A DNA stretch of 64,000 bases, from positions 34,221-98,220 of the forward strand of contig JBBQJT010000004.1 in assembly GCA_038326165.1 (NCBI GenBank), written 5' to 3'. Below the pieces are notes generated by a model. It worked only from the letters and a program-made list of their open reading frames with translations, did no database searches and was not told where the DNA came from. This document shows, piece by piece, positions 1-8,663 of this stretch. Origin of the DNA: JAEUUM01 sp038326165 (GTDB taxonomy: Bacteria; Bacteroidota; Bacteroidia; Chitinophagales; Saprospiraceae). Position 1 is the first letter of the stretch. The number at the start of each line of letters is the position of its first letter. A program made the translations under genes and the position numbers.

Positions 1-314
1 TGCTGTTCTAATTGTTCAATACTGTCTTTTCCTAAAATCACACCTTCAATTTATTGATAAAAAAAATTAATCAAGTTTAACTCTGCCTGAACTATTTACC
101 AAATGATTCAAGGAAACACACTCAGCGGAATCGGATATCTTTTTCTTGAATCAATATGCTGTGTATTTCTGAGTCTTTTAGCACAACATTGTTTTGCAAG
201 TTAATTCTTAAAACTCATGAGTTGTAAAATTTCAAAACCATTTCAAAAAGTTATTTTGCAATAGCAACTGGTAAATACAACCGTTCAAAATCTGCTCAAG
301 ATTTTCATTTTAAT
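1..314. other. left-edge non-coding or truncated stretch
   Basis: No complete gene is supported here. On the minus strand an open frame runs from a GTG codon at 39-41 off the left edge, and its 13 visible codons look protein-like. It follows an in-frame stop closely and has no recognisable promoter, so it could be the truncated start of the next gene or chance. The rest is AT-rich and holds nothing I recognise. Confidence 0.3.
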
Positions 315-584
315 CTAACGCTTACTTATTTTATTCAATGAAATAGTCTTCTGAAGACTGCACTTGAACCTGGATATATCAGAGTTTCTCTTTTGGGCAT
401 GTTTTTGACTAACGCCACTGTTTACTCTCTTCCTCCACAAATTAAAGCTACTCCGCTTTAACTCTCTGCGCATAAGTGCAATAACATTTGCTTCCGAGAA
501 GCCAAATTGTATTGCTATGGCTTCAAATGGTGTTCTATCTTCCCATGCCATTTCGATAATCCTGTCAATGTCGATTTGTTCCAT
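315..584 (-). CDS. TIGR03643 family small protein
   Basis: Small 89-residue protein of unknown function. The N-terminal half (residues 1-45) reads as a helical, helix-turn-helix-like segment with the signature of the TIGR03643 (DUF2805) family: an acidic start, a W-E-D-R-T-P-F-E motif near residues 14-21 and a F-G-x-S-E-x-x-V-I-x-L-M-R motif. The C-terminal half is basic (K/R rich), suggesting nucleic-acid contact, but this is inference. It starts 10 bases after the stop of the DUF2071 gene on the same strand, so the two are probably one transcript. In other Bacteroidota and proteobacteria this family often sits near photolyase/cryptochrome genes; none is visible here. Family call is good, function unknown. 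Confidence 0.75.
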   Translation of the reverse strand: MEQIDIDRIIEMAWEDRTPFEAIAIQFGFSEANVIALMRRELKRSSFNLWRKRVNSGVSQKHAQKRNSDISRFKCSLQKTISLNKISKR

Positions 585-594
585 AAGTAATATT

Positions 595-1311
595 TTAGAA
601 GGAAATACGCTTCCAATTGATGCTAACTGCTGAGCCCTCAGCTATCATTACTGAATGAGCTCTTTGATCACTTAAAAAGGAAAAATCATCCCCATACATG
701 GATCCAAAATCACAGTCAATCGTGTAATCCAATACTTTATTGACCTGCCACCTCGAATGGTTCACTCTGTATTCTTGCGAAAGATTTTCATTGATTTTTG
801 TATATCCATAATAGTGCTCATAAATGAATTCCTCAACACTGTCGGGCAACATTTCTTCATTTTCCCTTTGAGCATTTAACCCAATATGATTCCACCTATT
901 GCATATTTTCCATTCATACTTTACACTCTTTAGAGAGTCACCACTGACTATTGAGCTTTTGGTAGGTATGGTTATGTAATGTTCTTTGTAGAGTTTGTTA
1001 GCAAGCCATGCTACTGATTTGTATGGCACCGTTTCATTGACAAATACCACCCCTCTTTTTATGCTTTCTCCTTCAACTCTCTTTACATAAAAGCGCAGAT
1101 TAATTTCTTCAAATGTTCCTAAAAACGGGATCGGTATCTTGAAAAGGCTGGTATGCTTGAACATGAAACCCACGAGACTCACATAAGCCTTGTTGTTGTG
1201 AAAATCCAACTCAACTCCATGAGGCAGATAAGGCGTTAACAGCTCTGGGCTGACTTCATAATTTGCCATGATCAAGTTTTCCCAATCAGCAGTTAGAAAA
1301 GTTTCTGTCAT
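595..1311 (-). CDS. DUF2071 (YqjF-like) family protein
   Basis: 238-residue protein matching the DUF2071/YqjF family. It opens with the family's typical W-E-N-L-I-M-x-N-Y motif (residues 10-18), then a P-Y-L-P-H-G motif, V-S-L-V-G-F near 45 and an N-L-R-F-Y-V region near residues 71-76. No signal peptide or membrane segment is evident, so a cytoplasmic protein is likely. Members are related to acetoacetate decarboxylase-like folds, but no catalytic activity is established and none is assigned here. It is upstream of the TIGR03643 gene with a 10-base gap. A 20-codon open frame (1313-1375, minus) ends one base before this ATG, giving TAAGATG, which would allow translational coupling if it is translated. 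Confidence 0.8.
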   Translation of the reverse strand: MTETFLTADWENLIMANYEVSPELLTPYLPHGVELDFHNNKAYVSLVGFMFKHTSLFKIPIPFLGTFEEINLRFYVKRVEGESIKRGVVFVNETVPYKSVAWLANKLYKEHYITIPTKSSIVSGDSLKSVKYEWKICNRWNHIGLNAQRENEEMLPDSVEEFIYEHYYGYTKINENLSQEYRVNHSRWQVNKVLDYTIDCDFGSMYGDDFSFLSDQRAHSVMIAEGSAVSINWKRISF

Positions 1312-1833
1312 CTTAATCCTGAAAATTTATTTTACCATCATCCATTGAGTTGCTTAGCATTTTGATATTTTCCATTTCAATTATTTTTAGATCAAACCAA
1401 TTTCTGTTCGTAGCTTTTTACACACCCACCAAGAGAATAGTCTAAAAGTCACCAATAGACATTTTAACCTTATCTAATATTCATAAAATGATAAACTCGG
1501 TTTATGTTTGCCATAAGTATGCACGATTCAGCAATATAATAAACAATAAAATGGTTAAAATGATTTGCAAAAGGACGATAAAAATTTCAATTGCTTTCTG
1601 GACTTAATTTCTCTTAATCCGTACCATCTGGTTGACAACATGGTTTCAATGAAATATTCTTGCTACTGCAAATATTGGTAGCCTTCATACTAAAAGACTG
1701 ATCTCCAATGGTTCAGGCAACTAATAAATAAAAAAAATCTTGGGGGCCTAGGACCCCAAGATTTTATATTATGGTTTAAAACTAATTTAAAATTGAGCAA
1801 AAATGGTCGGCGTTACATTTTATAATCCTTCCT
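1312..1833. other. 522-base intergenic region
   Basis: Contains the terminator of the large secreted-protein gene (about 1729-1770) and a short open stretch on the minus strand at 1313-1417 that reads like coding sequence but has only one ATG (codon at 1373-1375) and no family match. The middle (about 1420-1720) is AT-rich; I see no further gene, RNA or repeat. Confidence 0.5.
1729..1770 (-). terminator. intrinsic terminator after the T9SS protein gene
   Basis: A perfect 10-bp inverted repeat (1736-1745 with 1754-1763; arm AATCTTGGGG) with an 8-base loop is followed on the minus strand by a run of seven T at 1735-1729. It lies about 70 bases downstream of the stop codon of the secreted-protein gene (stop at 1834-1836), the right place for its transcript end. 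Confidence 0.8.
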
Positions 1834-4800
1834 TTATAGTTTGATTATATTGATCAACGCTTCGGTTTTCTGTTTGGTTTTAATGAGCAAATAGTAACTT
1901 CCTGCACTCAAATTTAGCAAATCCAACTCTGTGTTACGCGCAGCTTTTTTCATGAAAACAATTTTTCCATTTGTGTCATAAATAAGATATTGGAACTCAT
2001 CTTTTGTTGAAGACAAATGATTTGATTTGATGGTAATCACGTCCTTTGTTGGGTTTGGCAGGACAGTCCACTCACCAGAATTCCAATCTGTGACCGATAC
2101 TTTGATGTAGTTATATGGAGGAGTAAATGCTGCAAAGCCATTGCTATAGGTCACAAAACAGGTGTAAGCACCCGTAAGTGTTGGCAGGTAAGTGCTGTCT
2201 TTAGCACCTGATATTAGTACACCGTTATAGTACCACTGATAGCTTACAGAATTATTGATGTTGTCCAAGCCCAAAACGGGATTAGGAAGCGATGGCAAAA
2301 TAAACGGAAGTGCTGTACTATCTAGTTCCACCAAAAAATTATCAACTCCGATACATCCATTAGCATCAGTAGTAGTGACCGAATAATTTCCAACATTGTT
2401 GATGGAAATTTCTGAACCTAAACTTCCATCATTCCACAAATAGGAACTGAATATCAATGTCAAATTCATTATCAGATCCTCTCCTGGCGTCAACAATCCT
2501 GCTGCAATTTCGGTAGGTGCCACTGTAAAATTATTCAGGTAGATGGTGTCGTTCAAAGAACAGAGCTTATTGGTGGTGGCAGTTAGAATGAAGGTACAAG
2601 GTCCAAATACATTAATCTGAAATTGATTGCCAATGTCCGTGTTACTGCAACCTGCATTCACAGTGTAATTGTAATCTGATGGTAATTGAACAGTTGTATA
2701 AAATGACCCTGGACAAACTGTAGCAAACTCAGGTCCTAAATCAATTACAGGTAACAAGTTTATCAAAATGTTGATCTGAACGGTATCACTATTTCCGGAA
2801 ACATCGGTGACTGAAACGGTGTATTTACCTGAAGTACTTGGTGAAAAATTGATATCTGCAGTGTTGCCAATAATGATTCCATTGGGATCCGTCCACAAAT
2901 AGATATCACCTCCAGTTGCTGTTAAAGTAACAGATTCGCCATCGCAAATAGTCTGATTTGGACTTGCGGTTATGACCAAAGGAATCTTATTGCCTTGAAT
3001 AATCCATTGAATTGAATTTTTTATGAGCAAAGCACCGTTTAAAAATTTGGTGTCGCCATCAGGTTTAGCTGGGATAGGAGAGCCAAAAATCACATTGGTT
3101 GACCAAATAGCTCCCTCAGCCTGAGCTGTGTTTCTGATCTTGAGTTGCGAATTGGTACTCATTATTCCCGTATTGAGAAGAGACATTTCTTTCAATCCAT
3201 TAAAACTTGCATTCGTTCCCCAATTACGGAACACCCAATAATGTGGAGAAATTCCTATAGCACTTGAAGGAATTGTATCTGGTCCATGCTTGATTCGATA
3301 GAGTACAACTTCACCGCCAGGTGTGATAGGAGCAGCAGAAGTAGCAAAAACGAGTTCAGATTTGGTATTAACCATTGGATAGGTTCCTACAGTCGATATC
3401 GTCAAGCGATCACTGGTACCAGGACCAATTGCGGCGGTGGATTTGATAAATGGCGAATCACCATTCGTGGCATGGTTTGTACCTGATTTGTCATAAATTC
3501 TAGCAGGATTTTTTTCATTGAATTGATAATACATCACTATATCAGAATCCAAAACATCGGGTATCAAGTGCATCTGTTCTCTAATTTCATTTTGGGACAA
3601 TGCACGCTTGAAAATTTTAAATTCATCCATTGAACCATTAAAAGTCCCACCTTGACCTGGCACGCCGTTCCCTATAACAAAAGGTGTTTTATCCAGATCA
3701 ATGATATAATTTCCCGGTCGAGTCCAAGCTTTTCCATCCATATAAACTGTTGCCAATGTAGGCTCAATGGTGAGGGCTACATGGGTCCACACATTAATTG
3801 GCACTTCATGCGCAGTGGTTAACCAATATGGAACATCCTTCCAGCTGAAAGTTAAATTGGTAGTTGGCACATACCCTTGAAATGCAAAACCAAATCCCAA
3901 TTGTGATTCACTGCCCCAGTTGCTAATCAATTGGGTGAACCATTGTTGTTGGTCGCTTATTTTAATCCAAGTCATAATTGTTAAGCCCTTGGCATCTTGC
4001 AATCGAGGATTAACAGGAATACTTGCAACTTTATTGGTGCCATTCATGGATAACGCTCTGCCTGGGCGTGGCTCCAATCCGCATTCTCCTGATTCAATTT
4101 TGACCATTTTGGCGATAGTGCGTGTATTTGAACCACTGGCATTACTGACTGTCAGTGTAACGTCATAGTCTCCAACCGCTGCATAAGCCACCTTAGGATT
4201 TCTAACATTAGTCGAACTGACATATATGGCACCTGGAAAACTCCATTCCCAGGCCTGGCTGCCGTCATAAGGCAAAACTGAGTAATCGTCAAAATAAAAG
4301 GTATCGCGTTCGCAAGCTGACAGTCTCTTATCGACAGATGGCTGTGCCATAGGCATAGACGGATTCACAAATCCGACTTCCCAAATTCCATTTCCAGCGG
4401 CTGATCGCATCTTCTGATCTCTGTAAAATGGTCTCAATTGTCTGCAATAGTGGTTAAAAGGCAGATTGTCATTGTACAACTGCCACTCATTCATTGACTT
4501 GTCTCTGTAATAGATTCGGCCATTATCACCTGCTATGTAAACACCTCCATTGGTACCGAGTTGATGCGAAATACTCAATAAACGAACACCATTCAGCTTG
4601 GGAGTTGTCCAGTTGATCCATGAAATCCCTCCATCGGCAGTATGAAATACCTTTCCTCCATCGGAGCCTGTCAGCAATGCAGCCCACAATTCTTTGTCAT
4701 TTAAGCCTCCTACTGAGATGTCCATGACTCGTCTTTGTCCAGCAGATACTGGCAAATTGGTCAATAACTGCCAAGTCTTTCCACCATCAATGGACTTTCG

Positions 4801-6684
4801 TATTCTTCCATCACCAGGGTTGTTGGACCGTTGTGAAAAATAAATCACATCTGAATTGGAACGGCATACTTCAATGTGTTGCACGCTCGCGTCTTGATCA
4901 GGACTTGTAAATATATTGGCAAATGATACACCGTTGTTTTCAGTTCTGTAAAGTGAAGCACCGTTGCCCAAGTAAAAGGTATTCCAACATCTCGGATCCC
5001 ATTCCAGTTCACTGTATTCCATATTGAAATAACTCTCATTCGGCCACAAGCTCATAGGCTGATTCAAAACCTTCCCTTCCTTGGTATCAGGCACGATGTA
5101 ACTTCCAATATCAGAAAAATAAGTCTGCTTATTATTGATTGGATTGACATAGCCAGTTGGTGATTCTGCTCCGCCCATTCTCAAATAGGTTTGGGGACCA
5201 TAATTTTCATGCCACACGGTATTTCCATTATGATATCTTCCACCCACCAATATGTCTTCATTCCAACCACTGCCAAAACCCCACATATCAGTTGAAGTAA
5301 TTCCAAAAGTTCGATAGCTGTAGTTTTTATCAAAGAAATCATTGGAATAATTCATTCCACCATCAGTGGAGATATAGACGTCGTTACCAATGGCTTTCAT
5401 CTCTTGAATATCAGGATGAAGATTCCACTTGCCACCATAACCTCCTAAGTTGCTAAAATTCAATCCTCCATCGGTACTTTTATAAGCGCTGGCAGTACCT
5501 ACTATTAACCAATTGGCATTCAAAGGTGAAGCAACAATATCTAAATCATAAAATCCTTGCCAGTTATCCATTTCAAGCGCAGTTGTTTCGCCTTGAGCGG
5601 TTACGGTCCAATTATTTCCTTGATTATCTGTTTTCATGATTCGAGGCCTATCACTTGTCAATAATACTGCATAAACTCGGTCAGGAGCTGCTGGTGTAAC
5701 TGCCAACCTGCCAACTCCATTGGTTAATCCAGTGGGCCACCCCGAAGTTTTGGCTTGAAATGTTAAGCCGCCATCACCTGAGCGCCATACTTCATAAAAT
5801 GTCCCTGAATTATTCTTGCGAAGCACATAAACAATCAAGCTATTATTGGGATGGTATTCTAGATCAAGGCACTCATTGCTAATGATATTGGTCCAGTTTG
5901 TACCACCATCTACTGTGCGCCATAAACCTTTGGAAGTTGCAATCATCACTGTATTAGGATTAGAGGCATTGTAACCTATGTCCGTAACCCACATTCCAGA
6001 GTTTGTCAAAACGGTAGAAAATGTAGTTCCACCATCTACAGTTTTTCGGACGCCACCGTTTACTCCGATCAACATGGTATTTGGATCGGCTGGATGTACG
6101 GCCAATGCTTCGGACCCAAGGTCATATCCCGCAGCTTTCAATTCCCAGTTTTTACCTTTGTCATCGGTTCTGAATAATGAACCTGTTTCGGTGATACAAT
6201 ACAAAACTGAAGGATTGGAACTCGAAACATCAAATGCATATATATTTGATTGCCACGGACAGAATGTGTCCAAAGCATTATCATTACCTATCCATTGTGT
6301 TGAACGTGGACCTATATCTTTCCAATCATTCGCACTTTTGTTGTTGACATGAAATTGCTCACCAGAAGTTCGCAGTGTCTCCCACTTTTGAGCAGACCAA
6401 TCCTCAATCTTTCCTGATTCGGAAATGTAAGGTTGAACCCATTTTCTCCATCTTCGATAGTAGCGCACGTAGTGATCCTTCTTGTATGGATGTGAATTAT
6501 AATAATCAGTGTATGCCTGATCAACTTCAAAAACGTTGATGGGATCCATGTACAATTTGTTTGCCCATTCCGGCATATCAACGGAAGGTGCTGGCTTTTG
6601 TAAATCAAACATCGGATTGTTTTGTGCCATAAGCAAAAAATTGCTCAAGCAGTAAAAGACTAGGAGAATGATACTTTTTTTCAT
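1834..6684 (-). CDS. giant T9SS-secreted Asp-box, PKD and LamG protein
   Basis: 1616-residue secreted or surface protein. A signal peptide (about residues 1-20, cleavage after MAQ) is followed by a long sortilin/VPS10-like beta-propeller region (about 120-760). This region has about ten Asp-box motifs (S/T-x-D-x-G-x-x-W/F), for example R-T-D-D-K-G-K-N-W and K-S-I-D-G-G-K-T-W. Next come a PKD domain (about 780-870), a LamG/concanavalin-like domain (about 875-1040), an Ig/PKD-like segment (about 1230-1300) and a T9SS type A sorting domain (about 1538-1616, with L-P-N-P-T-K-D and a closing A-G-S-Y-Y-L-L-I). The architecture is typical of Bacteroidota exported adhesins or carbohydrate- or protein-binding enzymes; no catalytic site is visible. 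It is monocistronic, with its own terminator. Function beyond surface binding is not assigned. Confidence 0.88.
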   Translation of the reverse strand: MKKSIILLVFYCLSNFLLMAQNNPMFDLQKPAPSVDMPEWANKLYMDPINVFEVDQAYTDYYNSHPYKKDHYVRYYRRWRKWVQPYISESGKIEDWSAQKWETLRTSGEQFHVNNKSANDWKDIGPRSTQWIGNDNALDTFCPWQSNIYAFDVSSSNPSVLYCITETGSLFRTDDKGKNWELKAAGYDLGSEALAVHPADPNTMLIGVNGGVRKTVDGGTTFSTVLTNSGMWVTDIGYNASNPNTVMIATSKGLWRTVDGGTNWTNIISNECLDLEYHPNNSLIVYVLRKNNSGTFYEVWRSGDGGLTFQAKTSGWPTGLTNGVGRLAVTPAAPDRVYAVLLTSDRPRIMKTDNQGNNWTVTAQGETTALEMDNWQGFYDLDIVASPLNANWLIVGTASAYKSTDGGLNFSNLGGYGGKWNLHPDIQEMKAIGNDVYISTDGGMNYSNDFFDKNYSYRTFGITSTDMWGFGSGWNEDILVGGRYHNGNTVWHENYGPQTYLRMGGAESPTGYVNPINNKQTYFSDIGSYIVPDTKEGKVLNQPMSLWPNESYFNMEYSELEWDPRCWNTFYLGNGASLYRTENNGVSFANIFTSPDQDASVQHIEVCRSNSDVIYFSQRSNNPGDGRIRKSIDGGKTWQLLTNLPVSAGQRRVMDISVGGLNDKELWAALLTGSDGGKVFHTADGGISWINWTTPKLNGVRLLSISHQLGTNGGVYIAGDNGRIYYRDKSMNEWQLYNDNLPFNHYCRQLRPFYRDQKMRSAAGNGIWEVGFVNPSMPMAQPSVDKRLSACERDTFYFDDYSVLPYDGSQAWEWSFPGAIYVSSTNVRNPKVAYAAVGDYDVTLTVSNASGSNTRTIAKMVKIESGECGLEPRPGRALSMNGTNKVASIPVNPRLQDAKGLTIMTWIKISDQQQWFTQLISNWGSESQLGFGFAFQGYVPTTNLTFSWKDVPYWLTTAHEVPINVWTHVALTIEPTLATVYMDGKAWTRPGNYIIDLDKTPFVIGNGVPGQGGTFNGSMDEFKIFKRALSQNEIREQMHLIPDVLDSDIVMYYQFNEKNPARIYDKSGTNHATNGDSPFIKSTAAIGPGTSDRLTISTVGTYPMVNTKSELVFATSAAPITPGGEVVLYRIKHGPDTIPSSAIGISPHYWVFRNWGTNASFNGLKEMSLLNTGIMSTNSQLKIRNTAQAEGAIWSTNVIFGSPIPAKPDGDTKFLNGALLIKNSIQWIIQGNKIPLVITASPNQTICDGESVTLTATGGDIYLWTDPNGIIIGNTADINFSPSTSGKYTVSVTDVSGNSDTVQINILINLLPVIDLGPEFATVCPGSFYTTVQLPSDYNYTVNAGCSNTDIGNQFQINVFGPCTFILTATTNKLCSLNDTIYLNNFTVAPTEIAAGLLTPGEDLIMNLTLIFSSYLWNDGSLGSEISINNVGNYSVTTTDANGCIGVDNFLVELDSTALPFILPSLPNPVLGLDNINNSVSYQWYYNGVLISGAKDSTYLPTLTGAYTCFVTYSNGFAAFTPPYNYIKVSVTDWNSGEWTVLPNPTKDVITIKSNHLSSTKDEFQYLIYDTNGKIVFMKKAARNTELDLLNLSAGSYYLLIKTKQKTEALINIIKL

Positions 6685-6809
6685 AAAATAGCTTGTTGAT
6701 TTTATCTATTAGTAAAGATAATTCCAGACCAACCACATTTCATAAATATAATATAATTAAATATTAAAATTATAAATTCGTTCTCCTTTATAAATGCTGC
6801 GTTACGGTA

Positions 6810-7760
6810 TTAATCAAGCAAGCCAATGTGAAACAATGCGTCACCTTCAATGACGACTGACACATTATTGTGACCGAGTATAATGCCAGTTTTATCTGAT
6901 TTTATAGGCAATGAATGTTGCCCCATTGCATCGTTGATATATCCTAGAATATCACCAATTTGCACATGTTGACCAGATGACCTCACCCATAAAAACAAAC
7001 CTGAACGCGATGCGCGGATCCATCCTGATTCCTTAACTGTCAAGCGCTTTGTGCCTTGGTGAACATTTCCTGATTTCATCCCAAAATGGGATAAAATATT
7101 AGCAATCCCTTTGAGCCCAACATCAATTGAAGCTTGATCATACCTTAATGACTCACCCCCCTCAAATACGATAATACTTTTCCCTCGATCTGAGGCAGTT
7201 TTTCGAAAAGACTTGGGTATCATCTTTGAATGGATATTTATTTCTGCACCAAATGCCTCAACAAGACGATCATTTTCAAACAATCCATCTTGGTAGCGGA
7301 CTTGTGGATAATTGTATCTGGTCGCGCCTCCCGTATGAAAATCAATTCCATAGTCTATAATTGGTATTACATTGGCAGTGATTTCATGCGCTACCCTAGA
7401 CGCCAAAGACCCAGTCTTTGAACCAGGGAAGCTTCGATTGATATCTTTCCCATCTGGCACATCCCGATTAAAATTGATAAAGCCAAAAACATTGATAATG
7501 GGAATCAGAATAACTGAACCAATTTGCAAATCATGAAATAAGCCGTCAATTACAGCCCGACGCAATAATTCAATGCCATTCACTTCATCACCATGCATCC
7601 CCGCTGTAAGCAACAATACTGGACCATCCGACTTGGCTCTGTATACATGCGCCTGTATGTCCAAATGATTACCAGATGGCAACAAACCAATAGACTTCTT
7701 TACTAAGCAGTATTCACCTGCCTCTACAAACTGACCAAACAAATTCAAGGTTTTTGTCAT
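6810..7760 (-). CDS. AstE/aspartoacylase-like zinc deacylase
   Basis: 316-residue member of the succinylglutamate desuccinylase/aspartoacylase (AstE/ASPA, M14-like) family. Zinc-site signatures are visible: H-G-D-E at residues 56-59 and the downstream D-F-H-T-G with the third ligand His at about 142. N-R-x-F-P near 108-112 matches the substrate-binding region. Family members cut N-acyl or peptide bonds to amino acids; the substrate here is unknown. ATG at 7758-7760 is preferred over an in-frame TTG six bases upstream because the TTG overlaps the rimK stop; the ATG lies 2 bases after that stop, so the genes are tightly coupled. The AstE-like/RimK pairing recurs in Bacteroidota and gammaproteobacteria and suggests action on a RimK product, which is inference. 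Confidence 0.85.
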   Translation of the reverse strand: MTKTLNLFGQFVEAGEYCLVKKSIGLLPSGNHLDIQAHVYRAKSDGPVLLLTAGMHGDEVNGIELLRRAVIDGLFHDLQIGSVILIPIINVFGFINFNRDVPDGKDINRSFPGSKTGSLASRVAHEITANVIPIIDYGIDFHTGGATRYNYPQVRYQDGLFENDRLVEAFGAEINIHSKMIPKSFRKTASDRGKSIIVFEGGESLRYDQASIDVGLKGIANILSHFGMKSGNVHQGTKRLTVKESGWIRASRSGLFLWVRSSGQHVQIGDILGYINDAMGQHSLPIKSDKTGIILGHNNVSVVIEGDALFHIGLLD

Positions 7761-7762
7761 AA

Positions 7763-8653
7763 TCAATTGATTGAACCTTGTAAGATAAAGCTTTCCATAT
7801 AATCTATAATGCTCCCTGCAACATCAATTTGGGTTGTGTTTTCTATACCCTCAAGCCCCGGACTGGCGTTGATTTCCAAAATCAATGGGCCTTTTTTGGA
7901 TTCAATTATATCAACTCCTGCCACCTTCAAACCCAAACTATTTACTGCAGATACTGCCATTTCAATAGTTTTTGGATCCAGATTGCAAGTGGATGCAGTT
8001 CCACCCATGTGCAGGTTTGATCGAAAATCTCCCATGGCAGCCTTTCTTTTCATACTTGCCACAACTTTTCCATCCACTATAAAAATACGAATATCTTCTC
8101 CATTGCATTCTCCAATAAATTCTTGAATCATAAAACGGGTACCAGTACGGAAGTAATGCCAAGCAAGTTCATTCAATTCCTCATAATTTTGAATCAAAGC
8201 AACACCTTCTCCATGGGTAGAAGTAAGCGTTTTAATGACAATGGGGTACCCACCAAACACCTTAGCAATATCTTCAAATTGTGAATTGGGAGTTGGGTAG
8301 AAACTGCGGGGAACTGGAAATCCTAAAGCGGATAGGTATTGAAGGGTAATCAATTTGTCACGACTGTGAAGCAATGCTTCGGATGAAGTTGTAGTAAAGA
8401 TGTTCATTCCTTCAAATTGCCTAATAACTGCTGCTCCCTGATAGGTGATGGTATTGCCAATCCTCGGCAAAATCCCATCTAATCTATCCAAAGGTGCTCC
8501 ATCATACCATAACTTATATGTTGGATCACCAGTTATCAAATCAAACTTGGTAACATCCAAAACCCGAATTTCATGCCCTCTATCTACAGCAGTGTGAAGT
8601 AATCGCTGAGTTGAGTACAACTGTTCTCCTCTTGAAAGTATTGCTATTTGCAT
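7763..8653 (-). CDS. rimK: RimK-family ATP-grasp amino-acid ligase
   Basis: 296-residue ATP-grasp enzyme closely resembling RimK, which adds glutamate residues to the C-terminus of ribosomal protein S6 in Escherichia coli. Visible features: N-terminal pre-ATP-grasp domain beginning M-Q-I-A-I-L-S-R, the R-I-G motif with N-T-I-T-Y-Q-G, H-S-R-D-K preceding the ATP-grasp fold, an I-K-T-L-T-S-T-H-G-E-G-V nucleotide loop, and the C-terminal metal motif E-I-N-A-S-P-G-L-E-G-I-E. The frame is open further upstream, but the start at 8651-8653 fits family length and lies 10 bases after the M49 peptidase stop. It is followed 2 bases later by the AstE-like gene. Whether S6 or another acceptor is modified cannot be told from sequence. 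Confidence 0.88.
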   Translation of the reverse strand: MQIAILSRGEQLYSTQRLLHTAVDRGHEIRVLDVTKFDLITGDPTYKLWYDGAPLDRLDGILPRIGNTITYQGAAVIRQFEGMNIFTTTSSEALLHSRDKLITLQYLSALGFPVPRSFYPTPNSQFEDIAKVFGGYPIVIKTLTSTHGEGVALIQNYEELNELAWHYFRTGTRFMIQEFIGECNGEDIRIFIVDGKVVASMKRKAAMGDFRSNLHMGGTASTCNLDPKTIEMAVSAVNSLGLKVAGVDIIESKKGPLILEINASPGLEGIENTTQIDVAGSIIDYMESFILQGSIN

Positions 8654-8663
8654 ACAGGTATGG

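Noticed and set aside
1..41. Partial gene on the minus strand starting at a GTG codon
   Set aside because: Only 13 codons visible with no start signals; recorded as a possibility in the edge entry only.
3286..3486. Open frames on the plus strand inside the giant secreted-protein gene
   Set aside because: They lie antisense to a gene with strong domain evidence and have no family features.
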